From positions 1 to 64,000 of the forward strand of contig NZ_LGHM01000041.1 in NCBI RefSeq assembly GCF_001908185.1: a stretch of DNA of 64,000 bases, written 5' to 3'. Shown piece by piece: positions 16,470 through 23,793 of this stretch. Under the pieces are notes generated by a model that searched no databases, was not told the origin of the DNA, and saw only the letters and a program-made list of their open reading frames with translations. The stretch comes from Bradyrhizobium sp. AS23.2 (GTDB lineage Bacteria > Pseudomonadota > Alphaproteobacteria > Rhizobiales > Xanthobacteraceae). The position numbers and the translations under genes are program-made. Numbering within the stretch: position 1 is the stretch's first letter; each line of letters begins with the position of its first letter.

Positions 16470-18011
16470 ATGACCGCCCAGCCGCTGCTCGACGTCCAGG
16501 ACCTCACCGTCGAATTCACCACCCGCCGCGGCATCGTCAAGGCGGTGCAGCACGTCAACATCTCCGTCGCCAAGGGCGAGACGCTCGCCATCGTCGGCGA
16601 GTCCGGCTCCGGCAAGTCGGTGACCTCCTACGCGGTGATGCGCATCCTCGACCGCGCCGGCAAGATCGCCGAGGGCTCGGTGATGTTCTCCGGCATCGAC
16701 GTGAAGGCCGCGACCGAAGCCCAGATGCGCGATTTGCGCGGCCGCGAAGTCTCGATGATCTTCCAGAACCCGCGCGCCGCGCTCAATCCGATTCGAAAAG
16801 TGGGCGATCAGATCGAGGACGTGCTGCGCACCCATGTCCAGCAGGCCCAGGTCGCCGATCGCGGCGAGAAGGCGCTTCTAGCGCTGGAGCAGGTCAAGAT
16901 CGCCCGCCCGCGCGAGCGCTACCACGCCTATCCGTTCGAGCTCTCGGGCGGCACGTGCCAGCGCGTCGTCATCGCGCTCGCGCTCGCCTGCAACCCGCAG
17001 CTCCTGATCGCGGACGAGCCGACCACCGGCCTCGACGTCACCACGCAGAAGGCGGTGATGGATTTGATCGTCGAGCTGACCAAGCGCCGCGCGATGTCGA
17101 CCATCCTGATCACCCATGATCTCGACCTTGCGGCAGCCTATTGCGACCGCGTCGTAGTGATGGAGAAGGGCCGCGTGGTCGAGACGGCAAAGGCGGCCGA
17201 CATCTTCGCCAATCCGCAGCACCCCTATACGAAGAAGCTGATGCGCGCGACCCCGCGGATCGGCGTGTCGTTGAGAGACTTGCTGCCGGAGGAGGAGGGC
17301 GCTTCCTTCGCCTCTCCCCGCACGCGGGGAGAGGCCGACGCACGAAGTGCGGCGGGTGAGGGGGACTCTCCAAGCACTCCGCCCGTGGAGAGTCCCCCCT
17401 CACCCCGACCCTCTCCCCGCAAGCGGGGAGAGGGAGAGACCCCTCCTCCTCGTCGAAAAGCTCGTCAAGGAATATCCCCGCCAGGGCGCCACCGCCGTGC
17501 TCGGAAAGCTGTTCGGCCGCAAGCCCCCGCCCGAGCCGGACGTGTTCCGCGCGGTCGACGGCATCAGCTTCTCGATCGGCCACGGCGAGAGCGTCGGCCT
17601 CGTCGGCGAATCCGGCTGCGGCAAATCGACGACGTCGATGATGGTGATGCGGCTCCTCGACCAGACCTCAGGCCTGATCCAGTTCGATGGCGAGGACATC
17701 GGCGGCATCGCGCCGGCAGCGTTTGCCCGGCTGCCACAGCGCAGCCGTATCCAGATGGTGTTCCAGGACCCGACCGACAGCCTCAATCCGCGTTTCACCG
17801 CCGCGCGCGCCATCGCCGACCCGCTTCTGCTGCTCGGCGAGATCAGGGGCCGCGACGCGCTCCGCGCCCGCTGCGAGGAGCTGGCCACCATGGTTGGCCT
17901 GCCGCTCAACCTGCTCGACCGTTTCCCGCACCAGCTCTCCGGCGGACAGAAGGCCCGCGTCGGCATCGCCCGCGCCATCGCCCTGCACCCCAAGCTCGTC
18001 ATCCTGGATGA
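16470..18011 (+). CDS. peptide-type ABC ATPase, first domain (frame-broken fusion)
   Basis: The ATG at 16470 starts a DppD-like ATPase: Walker A GESGSGKS, Q-loop MIFQNPRAALNP, signature LSGGTCQRV (a Thr where Met is usual), Walker B LLIADEPTTGLD and H-loop ITHD. The domain ends near 17290 (RATPRIGVSLRDLLPEEEG). The frame then runs through a palindromic repeat and on to 18011 in the wrong frame for the second ATPase domain, so the last ~240 residues are not meaningful. The second domain lies in another frame from 17347. The arrangement looks like a two-domain ATPase of the GsiA/YejF type whose linker was hit by a repeat. Confidence 0.75.
   Translation: MTAQPLLDVQDLTVEFTTRRGIVKAVQHVNISVAKGETLAIVGESGSGKSVTSYAVMRILDRAGKIAEGSVMFSGIDVKAATEAQMRDLRGREVSMIFQNPRAALNPIRKVGDQIEDVLRTHVQQAQVADRGEKALLALEQVKIARPRERYHAYPFELSGGTCQRVVIALALACNPQLLIADEPTTGLDVTTQKAVMDLIVELTKRRAMSTILITHDLDLAAAYCDRVVVMEKGRVVETAKAADIFANPQHPYTKKLMRATPRIGVSLRDLLPEEEGASFASPRTRGEADARSAAGEGDSPSTPPVESPPSPRPSPRKRGEGETPPPRRKARQGISPPGRHRRARKAVRPQAPARAGRVPRGRRHQLLDRPRRERRPRRRIRLRQIDDVDDGDAAPRPDLRPDPVRWRGHRRHRAGSVCPAATAQPYPDGVPGPDRQPQSAFHRRARHRRPASAARRDQGPRRAPRPLRGAGHHGWPAAQPARPFPAPALRRTEGPRRHRPRHRPAPQARHPG
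17310..17435. repeat. CTCTCCCCGC repeat within the ATPase linker
   Basis: The arms cctctccccgcacgcggggagagg and ccctctccccgcaagcggggagagg face each other around ggtgagggggactctcc. The element sits exactly between the two ABC domains and coincides with the change of reading frame. Confidence 0.8.
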
Positions 18012-18273
18012 GCCGACGGCGGCGCTGGACGTCTCGGTGCAAGCAGTCGTCCTGAACCTGCTTCAGGACCTCAAGCTGCGCCTGGGGATGAGCTACCTGT
18101 TCGTCTCGCATGATTTGAATGTAGTGCGCTTGCTGTGCGATCGTGTCATTGTCATGCAGGCGGGGCGGATCGTCGAAGAGGGGACTTCCGAGAAGGTCCT
18201 CAGCGATCCCAAGGACGACTACACCAAGGAACTACTGACGGCGATTCCGCATCCGCCGTTGCCGGTGCACTAA
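17347..18273 (+). CDS. peptide-type ABC ATPase, second domain (DppF-like)
   Basis: Real homology begins at about 17446 (LLLVEKLVKEYPRQGA). The nearest in-frame starts are GTG codons at 17347 and 17356 inside the palindromic repeat, so translation may depend on the repeat or on a frameshift from the first domain. The domain is complete: Walker A GESGCGKST, Q-loop MVFQDPTDSLNPR, signature LSGGQKARV, Walker B LVILDEPTAALD and H-loop VSHD, then the C-terminal VLSDPKDDYTKELLTAIPHPPLP typical of oligopeptide ATPases. The catalytic motifs are intact, so function may survive if it is translated. Confidence 0.8.
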   Translation: MRRVRGTLQALRPWRVPPHPDPLPASGERERPLLLVEKLVKEYPRQGATAVLGKLFGRKPPPEPDVFRAVDGISFSIGHGESVGLVGESGCGKSTTSMMVMRLLDQTSGLIQFDGEDIGGIAPAAFARLPQRSRIQMVFQDPTDSLNPRFTAARAIADPLLLLGEIRGRDALRARCEELATMVGLPLNLLDRFPHQLSGGQKARVGIARAIALHPKLVILDEPTAALDVSVQAVVLNLLQDLKLRLGMSYLFVSHDLNVVRLLCDRVIVMQAGRIVEEGTSEKVLSDPKDDYTKELLTAIPHPPLPVH

Positions 18274-18292
18274 GAGATTGTTTGGGAGTGTG

Positions 18293-18472
18293 ATGGCCGA
18301 GCCGTTGGACGATTATATCGACGCCGTATCGAAGGCGCTCGCGCTGCCGGTCGAGGAGGCCTGGCGGCCGGCGGTTCGCGCCAATCTCGAAGTGTCGCTG
18401 CGGCTCGCCCGCCTTGTCGACGAATTCGCGCTGCCGGACGAGACCGAGCCGGCGCCTGTCTTTACGGCCTGA
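18293..18472 (+). CDS. atzG: AtzG-like small subunit (DUF4089)
   Basis: This 59-residue protein starts at the ATG at 18293 (gggag 5 nt upstream). It matches the AtzG/DUF4089 pattern: LDDYIDAVSKALALPVEEAWRPAVRANLEVSLRLARLVDEFALPDETEPAPVF. In Pseudomonas sp. ADP, AtzG is the small partner that stabilises AtzE in the 1-carboxybiuret hydrolase complex; HpxX is the related partner in oxalurate breakdown. It sits 20 bp after the transporter ATPase and 7 bp before the AtzE-like gene, so it is surely co-transcribed with them. Confidence 0.85.
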   Translation: MAEPLDDYIDAVSKALALPVEEAWRPAVRANLEVSLRLARLVDEFALPDETEPAPVFTA

Positions 18473-18479
18473 TGTTGCC

Positions 18480-19874
18480 ATGACCATCAAGCCAGAGATG
18501 ACAGCCTCCGATATCGCGAGCGCGGTTGCCGGCGGCAGGATGTCCGCGATCGATCCCACTGAAGCGGCTCTCGCGCGCATCAAGCGGCACGACACCACTC
18601 TCAACTCCTTCACCGACGTCACCGCCGAGCGCGCCCGTGCCAGGGCGCTTGCGATCGACGCCGACATTGCCGCAGGCAAGAAAGTCGGCCCGCTCGCCGG
18701 CGTCCCCTTCGCAGTGAAGAGCCTGTTCGACGTCGCGGGCCTCTCGACGCGTGCCGGCTCGAAGATCAACCGCGACCTCGCGCCGGCGAAGCGCGACGCG
18801 ACGCTGATCGAGCGCATGGAGGCGGCCGGCGCGGTGCTGGTCGGCGCGCTCAACATGGGCGAATACGCTTACGACTTCACCGGCGAGAACGTCCATGACG
18901 GCCCCTCGCGCAATCCGCATGACACGACGCGCATGACCGGCGGCTCCTCCGGCGGTTCGGGGAGCGCCGTCGGCGGCGCGCTGGTGCCGCTCGCACTCGG
19001 CTCGGACACCAATGGCTCGATCCGCGTGCCGGCCTCCTTCTGCGGCATCTTCGGCCTGAAGCCGACCTATGGCCGGCTGTCGCGGGCGCGCTCGTTCCCG
19101 TTCGTGGCCAGCCTCGATCATCTCGGTCCGTTCGCGCGCTCCGTCACCGATCTCGCGCTAGCATATGATGTCATGCAGGGGCCGGACGCCGACGATGGCG
19201 CCTGCACCACGCGCGGCGTCGAACCGGCCGCGCCGCTGCTCGGCGAGTCCATCGCAGGCTTGCGCGTCGCCATCGCCGGCGGGCATTTTCAGAAGAACGT
19301 GTTTCCCGAGGCAGTCGAAGCCGTCAGCCGCGTCGCCAAGGCGCTCGGTGCAACGCGGGTGATTGATGTCCCCGAAGCCTCACGCGCCCGTGCGGCGGCC
19401 TATGTCATCACCACGACCGAAGGCGCCTCGCTGCATCTCGATCGCTTGCGCAGGCGTCCGAACGATTTCGACCCTGCCGTGCGCGACCGGTTGATTGCGG
19501 GCGCCATGGTGCCGGCGCCCTTGGTCGACCGCGCGCAGAAATTCCGCCGCTGGTATCGCGCGCAGCTTGCCGAGATCTTCAGGTCGGTCGACGTGCTGCT
19601 CGCGCCGGCAACCCCCTGCACCGCGCCGAAGCTCGGCCAGGTGAATTTCAACCTCGACGGCGTGGAGCTGCCGGTGCGCGCCAATATCGGCATCCACACC
19701 CAGCCGATCTCGTTCATCGGCCTGCCGGTGGTCGCTGTGCCGGTGCCGCTCGAACCGTTGCCGATCGGCGTGCAGATCATCGCCGCGCCCTGGCGCGAAG
19801 ACGTCGCGTTGCGTGTCGCGTACGCGTTGGAACAGATGGGCGTGGCATCAGCGCCGTCGCCGAAAGGAATTTGA
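18480..19874 (+). CDS. atzE: AtzE-family amidohydrolase
   Basis: This is a 464-residue amidase-signature enzyme. The Ser-cisSer-Lys triad is visible: Lys in [11 protein letters not shown], cis-Ser in [11 protein letters not shown] and the nucleophile in [14 protein letters not shown]. Together with the small AtzG-like gene just before and the AtzH-like gene just after, it fits the 1-carboxybiuret hydrolase AtzE; HpxY of oxalurate metabolism is the alternative in the same family. The product would feed AtzH and then AtzF. The start at 18480 removes 22 low-quality residues from the open frame. Confidence 0.88.
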   Translation: MTIKPEMTASDIASAVAGGRMSAIDPTEAALARIKRHDTTLNSFTDVTAERARARALAIDADIAAGKKVGPLAGVPFAVKSLFDVAGLSTRAGSKINRDLAPAKRDATLIERMEAAGAVLVGALNMGEYAYDFTGENVHDGPSRNPHDTTRMTGGSSGGSGSAVGGALVPLALGSDTNGSIRVPASFCGIFGLKPTYGRLSRARSFPFVASLDHLGPFARSVTDLALAYDVMQGPDADDGACTTRGVEPAAPLLGESIAGLRVAIAGGHFQKNVFPEAVEAVSRVAKALGATRVIDVPEASRARAAAYVITTTEGASLHLDRLRRRPNDFDPAVRDRLIAGAMVPAPLVDRAQKFRRWYRAQLAEIFRSVDVLLAPATPCTAPKLGQVNFNLDGVELPVRANIGIHTQPISFIGLPVVAVPVPLEPLPIGVQIIAAPWREDVALRVAYALEQMGVASAPSPKGI

Positions 19875-19875
19875 G

Positions 19876-20268
19876 ATGGAGATCGATCTCCTCGACGTGA
19901 TCGCGGAAGTCAAAGCCGCGTTCGAGCGCTATGAGAAGGCCCTCGTCACCAACGAGGTCGCGGTGCTCGGCGAGCTCTTTCGCAACGATCCGCGCACGCT
20001 GCGCTACGGCATCGGCGAGAACCTCTACGGATACGAGGCGATCTCCGGCTTCCGCGCCGCACGCTCGCCGGTCGGCCTGAACCGCCGCACCGCCAAAACC
20101 GTCATATCGAGCTATGGCCGCGACACGGCCGTGGCCTCCACCCTGTTCTATCGCGACACAGCGCCCGGCAAGGTCGGCCGGCAGATGCAGACCTGGATTC
20201 GCTTCCCGGAGGGCTGGCGCGTCGTCGCCGCCCATGTCAGCATTATCGACGAGTCGAAAGAGACCTGA
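19876..20268 (+). CDS. atzH: AtzH/HpxZ-like protein (DUF3225, SnoaL-like fold)
   Basis: The ATG at 19876, one base after the AtzE-like stop codon, gives 130 residues. The sequence is a DUF3225/AtzH-like protein: [33 protein letters not shown] and [24 protein letters not shown]. AtzH of Pseudomonas sp. ADP converts 1,3-dicarboxyurea to allophanate, which links AtzE to allophanate hydrolase. HpxZ is the homologue in oxalurate clusters. It is encoded directly between AtzE and the regulator. Confidence 0.85.
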   Translation: MEIDLLDVIAEVKAAFERYEKALVTNEVAVLGELFRNDPRTLRYGIGENLYGYEAISGFRAARSPVGLNRRTAKTVISSYGRDTAVASTLFYRDTAPGKVGRQMQTWIRFPEGWRVVAAHVSIIDESKET

Positions 20269-20272
20269 TCGC

Positions 20273-20995
20273 ATGACGCTTGACGCCTTTCCGCAGGGGA
20301 CAGTGTCGGCCGAGCCGGTGGTGCCGCGCGTCGACCGCGCGCAGCCCAGCGTGCATAAGGTCACGCGCGCCGAGGAGCTGCGCTTGCAGCTCGCCGACGA
20401 GATCGTGCGCGGAACCCTAGCCCCCGGCGCGCCGCTCGACGAGACCGACATCGCGCGCCGCTTCAACGTCTCACGCACGCCGGTGCGCGAAGCGCTGCGC
20501 CAGCTGGTGGCGAGCGGCCTCGTCGAATCGCGGGCCCATCGCGGCGCGGTGGTGGCGCAGCCCTCGATCGAGCGGCTGAAGAGCATGTTCGAAGCGATGG
20601 CGGAGCTCGAGGCGCTGTGCGCCGGCCTTGCGGCCGAGCGCATGTCTGCGGCCGAGCGTCACGGCTTGGAGGCCATCCACGAAGAGCTGCGGGTGTTGAG
20701 CTACACCGGCAATCCCGATCGCTTCCACGAGGTCAACGAGCGCTTCCACAACGCGGTCTATGCGGGATCGCAGAACGGTTACATCGCCGAGATCACGCTG
20801 GCGACGCGCGTGCGCGTCCAGCCGTTCCGCCGCGCCCAGTTCCGCAACCTCGGGCGTCTTGCCAAATCGCAGGCCGAGCACGACCGCGTCGTCGTCGCGA
20901 TCATGCGCGGCGACAAGCAGGGCGCCGCGGTGGCGATGCGCGCGCATATCGAGCTGGTGCGCGGGGAGTACGAGATCTACGCGGTGTCGGTGTAG
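20273..20995 (+). CDS. GntR-family regulator, FCD subgroup
   Basis: This 240-residue regulator starts 4 bp after the AtzH-like stop. The N-terminal winged helix is LRLQLADEIVRGTLAPGAPLDETDIARRFNVSRTPVREALRQLVASGLVE, the GntR signature. The C-terminal helical FCD ligand domain includes FHEVNERFHNAVYAGSQN with the metal-binding His residues. It most likely represses the transporter/atz operon and the convergent atzF gene, with a pathway intermediate as effector. A candidate operator lies upstream of atzF at 22999-23010. Confidence 0.92.
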   Translation: MTLDAFPQGTVSAEPVVPRVDRAQPSVHKVTRAEELRLQLADEIVRGTLAPGAPLDETDIARRFNVSRTPVREALRQLVASGLVESRAHRGAVVAQPSIERLKSMFEAMAELEALCAGLAAERMSAAERHGLEAIHEELRVLSYTGNPDRFHEVNERFHNAVYAGSQNGYIAEITLATRVRVQPFRRAQFRNLGRLAKSQAEHDRVVVAIMRGDKQGAAVAMRAHIELVRGEYEIYAVSV

Positions 20996-21002
20996 ATGCG
21001 TC

Positions 21003-21139
21003 CGTGTCCCGGACGCGGTGCAGCGCGTAGCGCTGCTCCGCAGAGCCGGGACCCATCTATGCACCGCGTATAGCCAGCTCCATGGGTCCCGGTTCAGCAG
21101 CGCACCACTGCGTGATGCGCTGCGCGCGGGACACGAGAA
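21003..21139. repeat. gtcccggacgc palindromic repeat
   Basis: The arms gtgtcccggacgcggtgcagcgc and gcgctgcgcgcgggacacgag enclose a second inverted pair (gccgggaccca, tgggtcccggt). Copies of the family lie at 25662, 29483 and 62247. Here it separates two convergent genes. Confidence 0.8.
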
Positions 21140-22945
21140 TTACCCCGTTGCCGCTTCCGCCATATACGCGCGCCAGCCACCATACGCAGTAATGTCGCGG
21201 GCATCGCCCAACACTTCAGGCTCGACGATGAATCCCTTCACGCTGCGGCCGTCAGCAAGTCGAACTGTGCCGATCGACAAAGGCGCGGGGATCGCGTTGA
21301 CGAACTTGCCGAAGGCGGACGACGACAGCGACCATATCTCCAACTCGATCGCAGCACCCTTGCCGGCCTCGACGCGCAACATGCCCGGCTTCGGCGGCGT
21401 GGTCTTCAATGCATAGAGCTTGTAGTCGGGCGCGGTCCTGGTCGCCTCGATGAGGTGTCCGTTCAACGCTTTCAATTCGCCGTTCAGCGCCATGCCGGAG
21501 AGATGCGCGCCGACGACCGCGATCGGGATCCCGTCGCCTGTGCTTGCAGGCAGCGGCGTGAGCGGTGGCTGCGGCACGCCCCTCGCGCCAACGGTCAGCT
21601 TGGTATCCGCATGGAACACGCGGCCGATGCTCGCGAGCAGCGCATCGCGTCCCGCGGGCGCAAGCAGCGTGATCCCGAACGGAATGCCGTCGGCACGCAT
21701 CTCTGCCGGCACGGCGAGGCCGCAGAGGTCGAGCAGGTTGACGAAATTGGTGTAGGTGCCGAGCCGGCTGTTGAGCTCGATCGGATTGGCGAGCACCTGC
21801 GCGGTCGTATAGGCCGTCGGCGCTGTCGGCAGCACCAGCGCGTCGATATTGGCAAAGGTGCGCTCGGCGATCTTGCGCAGGCCCTGCAGGCGGTAGAGCG
21901 CCGCGAAAGTTTCCGTCGCGGTCAGCCGCGCGCCGGCCGCAGTGATCTCGCGCGTTACCGGGTGGATCGCATCAGGGGCAGAGGCGAGCAGGTTGCGGAT
22001 CACGAGATAGCGTTCTGCGACCCATGGGCCTTCATACAGCAGCCGCGCCGTCTCGTAGAACGGCTCGAGGTCGAATTCGACCAGATCAGCACCAAGCGCT
22101 GTCCAGCGCTTCAGCGCATCGGCATAGGCGGCTTCCGTCTTCTTGTCGCCGAAGAAGATCAACTGCCCGTTGCGCGGCACGCCGAGGCGCAGGTTCGTGG
22201 GGAACGGCGTGATCGGCCCCAGCGGCCGGTCGCGCGAGAATGGATCGGCCTGGTCGGGGCCTGCCATCACCGACAGCGCGAGCGCGGCGTCGTCCACTGT
22301 CAGCGTGAACACCGAGATGCAGTCGAGCGTGCGGCAGGCCGGCACGAGACCGGCGGTCGAGATCATGCCGAGGCTCGGCTTCAGCCCGACGATGTTGTTG
22401 AGCATCGCCGGCACGCGCCCGCTGCCGGCGGTGTCCGTACCCAGCGACAGCGGCACCAGCCCGGCACCGACGGCGACCGCCGATCCCGAACTTGAGCCTC
22501 CGGGAACGAGACCTTCGCGGATCGAGTTCCTGGGGATGCCGTAAGGCGAGCGCACGCCGACGAGGCCGGTCGCGAACTGGTCGAGATTGGTCTTGCCGAT
22601 GATGACGGCGCCGGCGGCGCGCAGGCGCTCCACCGCGGTCGAGTCATGCGCCGGCGTGTAGGAAAAGGCCGGGCAGGCCGCCGTGGTCGGAAATCCCAGC
22701 GCGTCGATATTGTCCTTCACCGCGACCGGCACGCCATAGAGCGGCAGCCCGGCGATATCCTTCGCGGCGAGCTTCTCGGCTTCCGCGATCGCGTCCTTCT
22801 CGTCGCGCAGGCTGATGAAGACGGCGGGATCTCTGTGGTCGCGGATGCGCTGATACGTCCGCGCGATCGTCTGCGCCGGCGTCAGTGTACCCGCGCGATG
22901 CGCGGCCACAATAGCGGTGATCGTTTCAGGCTGCTCAGCCCCCAT
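21140..22945 (-). CDS. atzF: allophanate hydrolase
   Basis: The 601-residue protein starts at the ATG at 22945 (ggag 9 nt upstream). The N-terminal ~440 residues are an amidase-signature domain: Lys in PVAVKDNIDALG, cis-Ser in PGGSSSGSAVAV and nucleophile in DTAGSGRVPAMLNN. The C-terminal ~130 residues (IPIAVVGAHLSGMALNGEL...GFIVEPEVLGDARDITAYGGWRAYM) form the second AtzF domain, so the whole domain order of allophanate hydrolase is present. The enzyme hydrolyses allophanate to ammonia and CO2 without ATP. It faces the GntR gene and likely completes the AtzE-AtzH route. Confidence 0.92.
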   Translation of the reverse strand: MGAEQPETITAIVAAHRAGTLTPAQTIARTYQRIRDHRDPAVFISLRDEKDAIAEAEKLAAKDIAGLPLYGVPVAVKDNIDALGFPTTAACPAFSYTPAHDSTAVERLRAAGAVIIGKTNLDQFATGLVGVRSPYGIPRNSIREGLVPGGSSSGSAVAVGAGLVPLSLGTDTAGSGRVPAMLNNIVGLKPSLGMISTAGLVPACRTLDCISVFTLTVDDAALALSVMAGPDQADPFSRDRPLGPITPFPTNLRLGVPRNGQLIFFGDKKTEAAYADALKRWTALGADLVEFDLEPFYETARLLYEGPWVAERYLVIRNLLASAPDAIHPVTREITAAGARLTATETFAALYRLQGLRKIAERTFANIDALVLPTAPTAYTTAQVLANPIELNSRLGTYTNFVNLLDLCGLAVPAEMRADGIPFGITLLAPAGRDALLASIGRVFHADTKLTVGARGVPQPPLTPLPASTGDGIPIAVVGAHLSGMALNGELKALNGHLIEATRTAPDYKLYALKTTPPKPGMLRVEAGKGAAIELEIWSLSSSAFGKFVNAIPAPLSIGTVRLADGRSVKGFIVEPEVLGDARDITAYGGWRAYMAEAATG

Positions 22946-22998
22946 GCGACAAAACTCCGGCAACTTGTGTTCACCCGGATTGAAGCAAGCAGTGTGCC

Positions 22999-23010
22999 AT
23001 TGTGTACAAT
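22999..23010. promoter_or_regulatory. candidate GntR operator upstream of atzF
   Basis: ATTGTGTACAAT is a 12-bp inverted repeat (ATTGT, 2-nt spacer, ACAAT) 54 bp upstream of the atzF start. FCD-type GntR proteins bind sites of this shape. A related TTGTATGCAA lies at 12181-12190 upstream of the transporter operon. Confidence 0.4.
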
Positions 23011-23137
23011 ATCCGAGCAGAGCGTCTGCTTCAGATATTATCGAGGCATCAGTGGCTTGGGGAGCGTTCGATTGTCGAACGGGCCGTCATGCCCACGCCC
23101 TGTTAGGTGCATTTGCGCAAATATTGGGCGGCCCGGG

Positions 23138-23644
23138 TCACGTGAAGCCGGCGAGGATCTGGAGCAGACGCTCCCGGTTCTCCTTGCCGATCTTCGCCTC
23201 GACATGGCGCTCGTGCTCCGCGGCGAGGCGCTTGAATTTCGCCAGCGCCGTCTCGCCCTGCGCGGTGAGGTGCAGCGCGTGGGAGCGCCGGTCCGCCTTC
23301 GACTTGATCCGCTTCACGAGCTTGCGCTGCTCGAGGCTGTCGAGCAGATGCACGAGCCGGGCGCGCTCGATGCCGAGGCGCTTGGCCACCGCCATCTGCG
23401 ACAGGCCCGGATTGGCGCCGATCACCGTCATGACCGAATATTGCGTCGGCCGGATGTCGACATCGCCGAGCGTCTTGATGAAGTCCTGGAAGATCCAGAT
23501 CTGAAAGCGCCGCACGGCATAGCCGGCGTGGCCGACCAGTGCGTCGAGGCCGATCTCGTCCGCGTCGATCCGCCGCGCCGGGCCGTTGCCGGCGCGTTTG
23601 CGCGGGGATAGGCGGGTGTCGGCTCGGGCTGCGCTGGCTGTCAC
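23138..23644 (-). CDS. MarR-family regulator, next to feruloyl-CoA synthase
   Basis: I chose the GTG at 23644 because aggag lies 8 nt before it; the much longer open frame upstream is not protein-like. The 168-residue protein is a MarR repressor: VDIRPTQYSVMTVIGANPGLSQMAVAKRLGIERARLVHLLDSLEQRKLVKRIKSKADRRSHALHLT covers the winged helix with its DRR wing. It is divergent from the feruloyl-CoA synthase gene, the layout of FerC/CouR regulators that respond to hydroxycinnamoyl-CoA. A perfect palindrome sits between the two genes. Confidence 0.92.
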   Translation of the reverse strand: MTASAARADTRLSPRKRAGNGPARRIDADEIGLDALVGHAGYAVRRFQIWIFQDFIKTLGDVDIRPTQYSVMTVIGANPGLSQMAVAKRLGIERARLVHLLDSLEQRKLVKRIKSKADRRSHALHLTAQGETALAKFKRLAAEHERHVEAKIGKENRERLLQILAGFT

Positions 23645-23694
23645 ATCATGTCTCCTGCCGCGCAACCTTAGCGCCTCGACGACTTGAGCGGAAG

Positions 23695-23715
23695 ATTGTT
23701 GTTGACGACAACAAT
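23695..23715. promoter_or_regulatory. palindromic operator between marR and fcs
   Basis: ATTGTTGT, a 5-nt spacer, then ACAACAAT: perfect 8-bp arms, in the 149-bp divergent intergenic region, 51 bp from the MarR start and 79 bp from the fcs start. It is the obvious candidate MarR binding site. Confidence 0.6.
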
Positions 23716-23793
23716 TGCCACGCCCAACATTGTGGCCAACGCGGCCCGGAACGAGGCCGCGGCCGATCCGGACGTCCGGGCGAGGAGGAAACC

